This document shows, piece after piece, positions 57,288 through 64,000 of a stretch of 64,000 nucleotides of DNA. A program made the translations under genes and the position numbers. The DNA lies in contig NZ_CP044427.1 of assembly GCF_008843165.1 (NCBI RefSeq), forward strand, positions 62,001 to 126,000, written 5' to 3'. The stretch comes from Ornithinimicrobium pratense (GTDB taxonomy: Bacteria; Actinomycetota; Actinomycetes; Actinomycetales; Dermatophilaceae). Positions within the stretch are counted from its first letter, which is position 1. Every line of letters begins with the position of its first letter. Under the pieces are notes generated by a model. It worked only from the letters and a program-made list of their open reading frames with translations, ran no database searches and was not told the origin of the DNA.

Positions 57288-57895
57288 GGATCGCCTACTA
57301 CGTGCACCACCAAGGCCAGGGCCACCGGCGGCGAGCGACCGCCGTGGCCCGTGCGCTGACCGCGCCGGTGACCGGGCTGGGCAGCGGCCCCGCGCCGGAG
57401 GGCTGGCCCGGGGAGTGGGTGGAGCTGGCCCGCGACGACGACCCCGCAGTGGAGGACCCGGCGCTCGCGGACGTCACCGCCGGCGAGACCCTGCACTGGG
57501 TGCCCCGGCACCACCCCGGGCTGCTGCGGCGACAGTGGCAGATCGTCGACCGGCTCGTGCACGAGCGGCCCGCGCTCCTCGTGGTCGACGTGTCCGTCGA
57601 GGTGGCGCTCCTGGCGCGGTTGTGCGGGATCCCGGTCGTGGTCGGCGCGATGCCCGGCGACCGGACCGACAGCGTGCACGCCCTGGCCTACGACGCCGCC
57701 GAGGCACTGCTGGCACCCTGGCCCTACGCGGCTCACCTCGACGCCGGTTGGCACGCCGACTGGTGGGAGAAGGCCTGGCACGTGGGCGGGATCAGCGCCC
57801 TGGTCGCGTCGACCGGCCGCCCGGCCGCGCCCTCGTTCGGGGCAGGGATGACGCGCCTACGGGGACTGGTCGTGCCCCGGGGGACCGTCGGGTGA
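57284..57895 (+). CDS. Glycosyltransferase (MurG/GT28-like), N-terminal half; split gene
   Basis: A 203-residue frame beginning MRIAYYVHHQGQGHRRRATAVARAL, with the acceptor-domain pattern VDVSVEVALLARLCGIPVVVGAMPGDRTDS. Related actinobacterial proteins are single chains of about 350 residues. Here the frame stops at 57893-57895, and the C-terminal half continues in a different frame. The stop TGA overlaps a start (TGATG), so the second half could be translated by coupling. A one-base loss around the G-runs at 57838-57848 would explain the split. Real gene break, coupled split or sequencing error cannot be told apart. Confidence 0.75.
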   Translation: MRIAYYVHHQGQGHRRRATAVARALTAPVTGLGSGPAPEGWPGEWVELARDDDPAVEDPALADVTAGETLHWVPRHHPGLLRRQWQIVDRLVHERPALLVVDVSVEVALLARLCGIPVVVGAMPGDRTDSVHALAYDAAEALLAPWPYAAHLDAGWHADWWEKAWHVGGISALVASTGRPAAPSFGAGMTRLRGLVVPRGTVG

Positions 57896-58359
57896 TGGTG
57901 CTCTGGGGGCAGGGGGGCGACCCGCTCTCAGCTGAGGACATCGACGGAGCCCGCGCAGCGACCCCGGGCTGGGAGTGGACGGTGCGCGGCGGGGGCTTCC
58001 CGCCGGCCGCCGACCTCGCGGCGGAGCTGTGCGCCGCCGACGTCGTCGTCACCCACGCAGGGCAAGGCAGCGTCGCGGACGTCGCCTGGGCCCGCCGCCC
58101 CGCCGTGGTGCTGGCGCAGCCGCGGCCCTACGAGGAGCAGGCCGCGACCGTGCACGCCCTCGACCGCCTCGGCCTGGCCGCGGTGGGCTACGGGTGGCCG
58201 CGCGATCACCGCTGGCCCGAACTACTGGAGCAGGCCCTGGGGCGGGGAGGGGAGGGTTGGTCGGCCTGGGGGGCCGACGGGGCCGTGCAGGCCGCAGCCC
58301 GGCTTGAGGACCTGGCCCGCCGGCTCAGCCCGGGCGACGCGCGGCGGAGGGCCTCATGA
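57895..58359 (+). CDS. Glycosyltransferase (MurG/GT28-like), C-terminal half; split gene
   Basis: A 154-residue frame encoding the nucleotide-sugar-binding half: VLWGQGGDPLSAEDIDG, TPGWEWTVRG, ADVVVTHAGQGSVADVAWARRPAVVLAQPRPYEEQ. ATG 57895 overlaps the stop of the N-terminal half; GTG 57892 is also in frame. In-frame residues immediately upstream (APTGTGRAPGDRRV) look like a normal linker, supporting a simple frameshift. The stop overlaps the next gene by four bases. Confidence 0.75.
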   Translation: MVLWGQGGDPLSAEDIDGARAATPGWEWTVRGGGFPPAADLAAELCAADVVVTHAGQGSVADVAWARRPAVVLAQPRPYEEQAATVHALDRLGLAAVGYGWPRDHRWPELLEQALGRGGEGWSAWGADGAVQAAARLEDLARRLSPGDARRRAS

Positions 58360-59225
58360 CTGACCCGCTCGTCGCCGTCCTGACCATCGCACACGGTCGC
58401 CACGACCACCTGCGCGGGCAGATCGCCGGCCTGGCGCAAGGGACCAGGGAACCGGACCTGCACGTCGTGGCCGCCATGGACGACCCCGAGGTCGCCCGGG
58501 TGGCCGCCGACGCGGGGGCGCGGGGCTCCACCCGCCGCACTGTCGTCGACGTGCCCGCCGACCCGCGTGGTCTGCCCCTGGCGGCCGCCCGCAACCTCGC
58601 CGCGGCGGAGGCCACTGCGCAGGGAGCCGACCACCTCGTCTTCCTCGACGTCGACTGCATCCCCGGGCCCACGACCGTGGCCGCCTACGCTGGCGCCCTG
58701 GAGGCCCTGACGGGGCAGCGGCCCTCGCCGGCGGTGCTCGGTGGCGACGTCGCCTACCTGCCCCCGTTGCCAGCTGGGCAGCGCGACTGGACCGGCCACC
58801 TCGGGCTGCTCCCCGAGGCCGGCGAGCACCGGCCGGACCGGGTGCGGCTGGCCCCGGGGGAGCACCTGCCCGAGCCCGACCTCAACCGGTTCTGGTCGCT
58901 GTCCTTCGCGATGACCGTGGTCGACTTCTGGGCGATCGGCGGCTTCTGCCCCGACTACGTGGGTTACGGCGGGGAGGACACGGACTTCGCCCAGGTCGTC
59001 GGCGCCCGCGGCGGCAGCCTGACCTGGGTCGGCGGGGCCACCGCATACCACCAGCACCACCCCTCTCCGTCGCCGCCGCTGAACCAGCTCGAGCCCGTCG
59101 TCCGCAACGCCGGGGTGTTCGCCGACCGCTGGGGCTGGTGGCCGATGGAGGGCTGGCTCGAGGGGTTCCGCGAGCGCGGGCTGGCAGCACCGGATCAGAA
59201 CGGTCGCTGGCGGGTGACCGCGTGA
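58356..59225 (+). CDS. Glycosyltransferase family 2
   Basis: A 289-residue GT-A enzyme. The N-terminal sequence VAVLTIAHGRHDHLRGQI is followed by the DxD-like motif FLDVDCIPGP (near residue 97) and the C-terminal GYGGEDTDFAQVVGARGG typical of galactosyltransferase-like C-domains. ATG overlaps the preceding stop, and the stop overlaps the next start (GTGA). Sugar specificity unknown. Confidence 0.9.
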   Translation: MTDPLVAVLTIAHGRHDHLRGQIAGLAQGTREPDLHVVAAMDDPEVARVAADAGARGSTRRTVVDVPADPRGLPLAAARNLAAAEATAQGADHLVFLDVDCIPGPTTVAAYAGALEALTGQRPSPAVLGGDVAYLPPLPAGQRDWTGHLGLLPEAGEHRPDRVRLAPGEHLPEPDLNRFWSLSFAMTVVDFWAIGGFCPDYVGYGGEDTDFAQVVGARGGSLTWVGGATAYHQHHPSPSPPLNQLEPVVRNAGVFADRWGWWPMEGWLEGFRERGLAAPDQNGRWRVTA

Positions 59226-60370
59226 GCTCGCCCCTACGGGTCCGCCAGGTGCCGGCTGCGCACGCCTACGTGCAGCACCTGCTGCCCGCCGCCGACGTGG
59301 GCAGCAGCCCGGTGGTGCACCTGCCGGATCCGCCGGTCCCGGGGGCACCTACCGGGCAGTGGTGGCCACACCCGGCGCTGGAGGCGGACTGGGTGCGCCG
59401 GCACGCCCGGGAGCAGGATGTGCTCCACCTGCACTTCGGCACCGAGGGTCGCAGCACGGCACAGCTCGCCGCGTGGCTGCGGGCGGTGCGGGCAGCGGGC
59501 CTGCCGCTGGTCTACACCGTGCACGACATCGACCATCCACACCTGGTCGACCAGACCCGCCACCGCGAGCACCTCGCGCTCCTCGTCGAGGCGGCCGACG
59601 GGCTGCTGACCCTCACGGAGGGGGCCGCGGCGGTGGTCGAGCGCGACTTCGGCCGCCGACCCCTCGTCGTCCCGCACCCGCACGTCGCACCGCTGGACCG
59701 GATCGGCCGGAGGGTGACCACCGACCCTGGCCCGCTGCGGGTCGGGGTGCACCTGAAGAGCCTGCGCACCAACCTTGCGCCGATGCCGCTGCTGCCCGCG
59801 CTCGTCGAGGCGACCGCGGTGCTGCGCGCCACCGGGACTATGGTCGAGCTCGAGGTCCGCGCGCACCCTGAGGTGCTCGACCCGGCAGTAACCCGGCACG
59901 ATCCCGCGGTGGCGAGCTGGTGGCGGCGCCTGGCCGGCGCGCCGCCCCCGGGCGTGGACTTGGTGCTCGCGCCCCGGTTGGGGGACGAGGAGCTGTGGGA
60001 CTACCTGGCCGCGTTGGACGTCTCGGTGCTGCCCTACGCGTGGGGCACCCACTCCGGGTGGGTCGAGGCGTGCCGTGATCTGGGCACGTGGGCGCTGACG
60101 CCCGACATCGGGCACCTCGCGGAGCAGGGTGCGGGCGCCGTGCTGATTTGGAATGATCAGGGTATGTCCCAGGATCTGGCGTTGCCGTCACGGCGGCTGA
60201 CCGGTGAGCTCGTCGGCCTGCTCGCCCGGGCCGTTGACGGGCCGCCCCAGGGGTGCACGCGGGCCCGGCGCGAGGACCAGCGCAGCCAGATCGCCGCCCT
60301 GCACGCGGGGGTGTATGCCGCCGTGGTGGAGGGCGACAGGGTGGACGCGGCGGCGGCGGAACTGGTGTAA
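59222..60370 (+). CDS. Glycosyltransferase family 1/4-like
   Basis: A 382-residue GT-B protein. Patterns are VLHLHFGTEGR, LVYTVHDIDHPH, VVPHPHVAPLDR, LRVGVHLKSLRTN and SVLPYAWGTHSGWVEACRDLG. The last is the region of the conserved donor-site Glu. GTG 59222 overlaps the GT2 stop. No transmembrane segment. Donor and acceptor are not predictable. Confidence 0.82.
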   Translation: MSSPLRVRQVPAAHAYVQHLLPAADVGSSPVVHLPDPPVPGAPTGQWWPHPALEADWVRRHAREQDVLHLHFGTEGRSTAQLAAWLRAVRAAGLPLVYTVHDIDHPHLVDQTRHREHLALLVEAADGLLTLTEGAAAVVERDFGRRPLVVPHPHVAPLDRIGRRVTTDPGPLRVGVHLKSLRTNLAPMPLLPALVEATAVLRATGTMVELEVRAHPEVLDPAVTRHDPAVASWWRRLAGAPPPGVDLVLAPRLGDEELWDYLAALDVSVLPYAWGTHSGWVEACRDLGTWALTPDIGHLAEQGAGAVLIWNDQGMSQDLALPSRRLTGELVGLLARAVDGPPQGCTRARREDQRSQIAALHAGVYAAVVEGDRVDAAAAELV

Positions 60371-60373
60371 GCC

Positions 60374-61330
60374 ATGGCCCCTGACCGGCGCATGCGGCAC
60401 TACGGCGCGTTCTACGGGCTGGAGCGGCTCCCGGGCACTCGGTCCGCCGCCGCGGGCACCGGGGCCGGCCGGGATGACGCCCCCGGGCCCCGGGTCCTCG
60501 TCTACGGCAACTGTCAGGCCGAGGCCCTGCGGGTCAGCCTGGCCTCGGCCGGGACGGTGCAGTCGGTGCGGATGCCTCCGGTGCACGAGCTGACCCTCCA
60601 GGACCTGCCGCAGCTGGACCGTCTGCTGGGATGGGCCGACGTGCTGGTCGCCCAGTCCGTGGCCGAGGGGTATCGCGATCTGCCGCTCGGGACCCGCCAG
60701 GTCGCGGCCCGGCTGCGAGGCGGCGCCCGGGTCGTGCTCATCCCGAACTACTTCTCCACCGCGCTCTACCCCGAGCAGGTGCTGGTCCGCCACGAGGACC
60801 CCGGGGTGAGCGACCCCCCGCTCGTGCCCTACCACGACGTTCGGCGGCTCGGGAAGGCCGCCGGCTGGAGCGGGCCCGCCGAGATGCCGACGACGGCGGT
60901 GCGCGCGGGCGCGGAGGCCTCCATCGCCGAGCTGGAGCGGCGGGAGGGCGAGCAGGGGTCCCTGGTGATCAGCGACGTGGTGCGCAGCACGGGGGCGGAG
61001 GCGGGTTGGACGGTGGACCATCCCGGCAACCCGGTGCTGCTGGCGCTGGCCCAGCGGGTGATCGACGAGGTCGGCGCCGGAGGTGAGGTCTGCGACCCCG
61101 GGCGGGTTCTGCTCTCGGAGGTGATGACCCCGCTGCGGCCCGAGGTGCTAGACGCCCTGGGCCACGACCCCTCCGCAGCGCGCACCGGTTGGGTGGTCCG
61201 GGGCGAGCAGGTCAGCGACGAGGAGGTGGCCGCGGCCCACGAGGAGTTCTACGCAGCCCACCCCCGCGTCGTGGAGGTCGGCCTGGCGAAGAAGGGTGCC
61301 GTGCTGCGCCACCTTGGATGGAGGCCGTGA
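60374..61330 (+). CDS. WcbI family polysaccharide biosynthesis protein
   Basis: A 318-residue protein. The start of the domain is VLVYGNCQAEALRVSL, the typical WcbI motif, followed by PNYFSTALYPEQV and VVRSTGAE. WcbI from Burkholderia is a capsule protein that binds coenzyme A and is a putative acetyltransferase. Three bases separate it from the previous stop. It supports a capsule- or EPS-type role for the operon. Confidence 0.85.
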   Translation: MAPDRRMRHYGAFYGLERLPGTRSAAAGTGAGRDDAPGPRVLVYGNCQAEALRVSLASAGTVQSVRMPPVHELTLQDLPQLDRLLGWADVLVAQSVAEGYRDLPLGTRQVAARLRGGARVVLIPNYFSTALYPEQVLVRHEDPGVSDPPLVPYHDVRRLGKAAGWSGPAEMPTTAVRAGAEASIAELERREGEQGSLVISDVVRSTGAEAGWTVDHPGNPVLLALAQRVIDEVGAGGEVCDPGRVLLSEVMTPLRPEVLDALGHDPSAARTGWVVRGEQVSDEEVAAAHEEFYAAHPRVVEVGLAKKGAVLRHLGWRP

Positions 61331-63651
61331 CCCGCCTGCGACACCCGCTGCTGCACGTGGTGCCCGGGCCGGCGCAGCACGGGGTGACCAGGCACGGGCT
61401 CGGACTGCACCACCACCTCGCGGCCGTCCACGGTCAGGATGTCGAGCTGCTGCGCTGCCGGCGGCTGGACGAGCTCGAGGACGGGGCCCTGGCCGGCCGG
61501 GTGGCCGTGGTGCAGGTGACCGACCGGCTGGTCGCCGGCGACGCGGAGGCTGCTGTCACCACCTGGCGCCGGCTCATCGGGGGGGTCGCCCGGCTCACTG
61601 CCGTCCTGCACGACCTGCCGCAACGCTCCGACGGGCGATCCCGCCCGGCCCGCTCCCGCCTCTACGCGACGCTGGCCGCCTCCGCCGACGAAGTGGTTGT
61701 CGCCAGCCGCCACGAGTGGCTGCTGCTCGCCGCCGTCCTGCGCTGGGCCTGTCCTCTCCAGGCCGAGGCGGTCCTGTCCCGCACCCGGGTGGTGCCCCTG
61801 CCCATCGAGCGCGCCGCGGCGCAGGGCTGGGAGGACCCCGACCCTGGCGAGCCCGGGGTGCTCACCGTGGTGACGCTGGGTTTCGTCTACCCGGGCAAGG
61901 GGCTGGAGGAGGTGGTGGACGCGGCGGCGCTCGCCGCCCGCGACCCCAGGCTCGCCGGCCGCCGGATCGAGGTGCGCAACCTCGGTCGGGCCTCCGAGGG
62001 TCATGAGGATCTGCTCGGGCAGCTGCAGGCGCGCGCCGCGGCGGCCGGGGTCACCTGGTCCACCAGCGGCTGGGTGGACGACGCCGACCTGCCCCGGCTG
62101 GTCGCCACCTCCGCGGCCACGGTGCCCGTCGCCGCCCACCGACACGTCTCGGCCTCCGGCTCGGTCGCGACCTGGCTCGCCGCGGGCCGGCGACCCCTGG
62201 TGCTCACCTCCCGCTACGCCGAGGAGCTGGCGCGCCGGTTGCCCGGCGCCGTCCGGCTGGTCCGGCCCCCCGACCTGGCCCGCGCGGTCGCCGACGCACT
62301 GGCCGACCCGGTGACGACCGTCCTTCGTGACGGGACGCCGCTCGGGCCGAGCTGGGCGCAGGCAGCGTCCGCGCTGCACGAGGTGGCGACCCGGCCGGCC
62401 GTGTCGGTGGTCGTCCCCTACTACCGCGACCAGCGCCTGCTCGATCTCATCCTGGCCCGCCTGCAGGCACAGACCGGTGTGGTCGGTGACCTCGAGGTGG
62501 TCGTCGCGGACGACGGCTCCCCGGAGCCGCCCGACGTCGGTGCCGGCCCCGGTGTTGACCTTGACGCCCTCGACCGGGGCGTAGACGCGGGCGCGGTCCG
62601 GTCGATCCGGGTGGTCCGTCAGCACCGCGACGGGTTCCGGGCGTCGGCGGCCCGCAACCTGGGTGCGCGGCACAGTCACGGCCGGGTGCTGTGCTTCCTG
62701 GATGGTGACACCGTCCCCGAGGACACCTACGTCGCCGCGCTGCAACGGACCTGCCTGCAGGCTCCGACCCTGGCCCTGGGCCGGCGCCGGCATGCGCACC
62801 TGACGGGAGCCTGGCCCCCGCCGCCGGAGGACGAGCTGCCCGAGCCCGCCTGGCTGGACCAGGGCTACCGCGCGAGCGACCACCTGAGGGCCGCCGACGA
62901 CGGCTCCTTCCGGTTCGTCATCTCCGCGGTGATGGCACTGACCCGGCCGGTCTGGGATGCGGCCGGTGGGTTCGAGGAGGGCCTGACCGGTTATGGCGGG
63001 GAGGACTGGGAGCTGGCCTGGCGATGCTGGCTCGCCGGCGCCGACCTGTGCCACGTGCCCGAGGCCGTCGCCTGGCACGACGGGCCGGACCTCGCCGGGC
63101 GGGCCGAGCAGGTGGCCGTGGTCAAGAACGCCGAGACCCTGCGGCTCTCGCCCCTGCTGCCGCACCCCCTGGTCCGGGGCCGGGGATGGACGCACCCCCA
63201 GCCGGACGTGGTGGCCGTGGTCCGGACGAAGGGGTGGACACCCGGACAGGTCGTCGTGGTGGTCGAGGCGCTGCTGCGGCTCGGGGATGTCGGCGTTTGG
63301 GCGGGACCGTCCGCCCTCCCGCCGGAGGTTGCCGACCCGCGCGTGCACCCGGGCTCCCCGGACACGGCGGTCCTGGCCCGGGCCCGCGCCACGGTCGAGG
63401 TGACCCGGCCGGTGGCGGTGACCAGGGTGCCGTGGACGGCCTACCCCCTCGACCTGACCGGCGCGGTGTCCTTGCCACGGTCGCCCCTGGTGGACCAGGG
63501 CACCTCCGGCGTGCGGGTCACCGCCCGCCGGCACAAGGGCCGGCACCACCTGCACGGCGAGCCGATGCCGCCGGCGTGGCTGCCCCAGGACTGGGTCGAG
63601 CCGGTGCAGCCCGAGGTCGTGCTGGAGCGGTGGCGGCAGGGCCGGCCGTAG
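61318..63651 (+). CDS. Bifunctional glycosyltransferase (GT4-like plus GT2)
   Basis: A 777-residue protein with two glycosyltransferase modules. Residues 1-350 are a GT-B-like domain (VVTLGFVYPGKGLEEVVDAA, HVSASGSVATWLAAGRRPLVL). Residues about 360-600 are a GT2 module: VSVVVPYYRDQRLLDLIL, VVVADDGSPEP, CFLDGDTVPEDTY and a C-terminal GYGGEDWELAWRCW. The remainder is a third region (about 620-777) of unclear function. ATG 61318 is used; GTG 61327, overlapping the WcbI stop, is equally plausible. Domain fusion suggests sequential addition of two sugars. Confidence 0.85.
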   Translation: MEAVTRLRHPLLHVVPGPAQHGVTRHGLGLHHHLAAVHGQDVELLRCRRLDELEDGALAGRVAVVQVTDRLVAGDAEAAVTTWRRLIGGVARLTAVLHDLPQRSDGRSRPARSRLYATLAASADEVVVASRHEWLLLAAVLRWACPLQAEAVLSRTRVVPLPIERAAAQGWEDPDPGEPGVLTVVTLGFVYPGKGLEEVVDAAALAARDPRLAGRRIEVRNLGRASEGHEDLLGQLQARAAAAGVTWSTSGWVDDADLPRLVATSAATVPVAAHRHVSASGSVATWLAAGRRPLVLTSRYAEELARRLPGAVRLVRPPDLARAVADALADPVTTVLRDGTPLGPSWAQAASALHEVATRPAVSVVVPYYRDQRLLDLILARLQAQTGVVGDLEVVVADDGSPEPPDVGAGPGVDLDALDRGVDAGAVRSIRVVRQHRDGFRASAARNLGARHSHGRVLCFLDGDTVPEDTYVAALQRTCLQAPTLALGRRRHAHLTGAWPPPPEDELPEPAWLDQGYRASDHLRAADDGSFRFVISAVMALTRPVWDAAGGFEEGLTGYGGEDWELAWRCWLAGADLCHVPEAVAWHDGPDLAGRAEQVAVVKNAETLRLSPLLPHPLVRGRGWTHPQPDVVAVVRTKGWTPGQVVVVVEALLRLGDVGVWAGPSALPPEVADPRVHPGSPDTAVLARARATVEVTRPVAVTRVPWTAYPLDLTGAVSLPRSPLVDQGTSGVRVTARRHKGRHHLHGEPMPPAWLPQDWVEPVQPEVVLERWRQGRP

Positions 63652-63660
63652 GGTGAGCCG

Positions 63661-64000
63661 ATGATCCGCTTCGACGGAGTGACCAAGCGCTACGGCTCGA
63701 CGGTCGCCGTGGACGACCTCAGCCTGGAGGTGCGCAGGGGCGGTATCACCTGCCTGGTCGGGCCCTCCGGTTGCGGCAAGACCACCAGCCTGCGGATGGT
63801 CAACCGGATGGTCGAGCCCACAGAGGGCCGCATCCTCATCGACGATGAGGACGTTTCACGGGGCGACCCCGCGCAGCTGCGGCGCTCGATCGGCTACGTC
63901 ATCCAGCATGCCGGTCTCTTCCCGCACCGCACGGTCCTGGCCAACGTCATGACTGTGCCCCGGCTGCTCGGCTGGGACCGCGCCCGCGCTCGCGAGGCGG
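63661..64000 (+). CDS. Osmoprotectant (glycine betaine/choline) ABC transporter ATPase, 5' part
   Basis: The first 113 residues of an OpuCA/ProV-like ATPase; the gene continues past the window. It starts MIRFDGVTKRYGSTVAV, with Walker A GPSGCGKTTS, then LIDDEDVSRGDP and the family-specific YVIQHAGLFPHRTVLANV. Such ATPases power uptake of osmoprotectants. It is 9 bases after the GT operon and may be independent of it. Confidence 0.9.
   Translation, partial: MIRFDGVTKRYGSTVAVDDLSLEVRRGGITCLVGPSGCGKTTSLRMVNRMVEPTEGRILIDDEDVSRGDPAQLRRSIGYVIQHAGLFPHRTVLANVMTVPRLLGWDRARAREA

Overview
The window is a 64 kb piece of a high-GC actinobacterial chromosome. The left end carries the conserved block that lies near dnaA/oriC in actinobacteria: cyclophilin, rhomboid, crgA, then fhaA-fhaB-pstP-rodA-pbpA-pknB. 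Gene order, codon use, the aromatic-carotenoid cluster, a cory-CC-star protein and a DUF222/HNH gene suggest the order Micrococcales, probably something like Ornithinimicrobium/Serinicoccus/Janibacter. That family-level placement is inference.

Layout. (1) 1-10.35 kb: cyclophilin end, rhomboid protease, DnaA-box-like sites, crgA, a DUF881 gene, and the leftward Ser/Thr kinase and cell-wall operon. (2) 10.5-14.3 kb: tRNA-Leu(CAG), an ArsR/SRPBCC pair with a perfect palindromic operator, and housekeeping or hypothetical genes (DUF2237, exonuclease III, DUF5709). (3) 14.4-31.1 kb: a carotenoid region. A fused idi-crtE gene, crtI and crtB run rightward. A cytochrome P450, a CrtU-like desaturase/methyltransferase and a CrtT-like methyltransferase run leftward, and a lycopene cyclase (crtY) lies farther right. 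Together they predict an aromatic, possibly ring-hydroxylated carotenoid of the isorenieratene type. A DUF222/HNH gene with a LexA-like box and an ABC-2 exporter are interspersed. (4) 31.1-38.8 kb: a heterodimeric ABC exporter and a large secreted subtilase with cell-wall-binding repeats. (5) 38.9-42.1 kb: cstA, cory-CC-star and an ArsA-like ATPase. (6) 42.3-48.7 kb: a two-component system with a DUF4097 protein, an ATP-dependent DNA ligase, and a two-gene unit encoding a WXG-like protein with tandem RHTLPIR repeats. (7) 48.8-55.9 kb: a light-response candidate region with an SDR-TspO fusion, a MerR/B12 photoreceptor of CarH/LitR type, DUF4397 protein, sortase, CPBP protease, FAD oxidoreductase and an orphan response regulator. 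(8) 56.1-63.7 kb: a tightly overlapping glycosyltransferase operon with one split gene. The window ends inside an OpuCA-like ABC ATPase gene.

How it fits together. The most interesting thread is regulatory. The CarH-like protein has the Wx9EH and ExH motifs of adenosylcobalamin photoreceptors. Its divergent promoter holds about five T-N-N-A-C-A half-sites spaced 11-12 bp apart, the geometry known for CarH operators. Two such half-sites, 11 bp apart, also lie just before the idi-crtE gene 37 kb away. This predicts a light-induced carotenoid regulon that also includes the CarH promoter itself and a divergent cell-surface operon.
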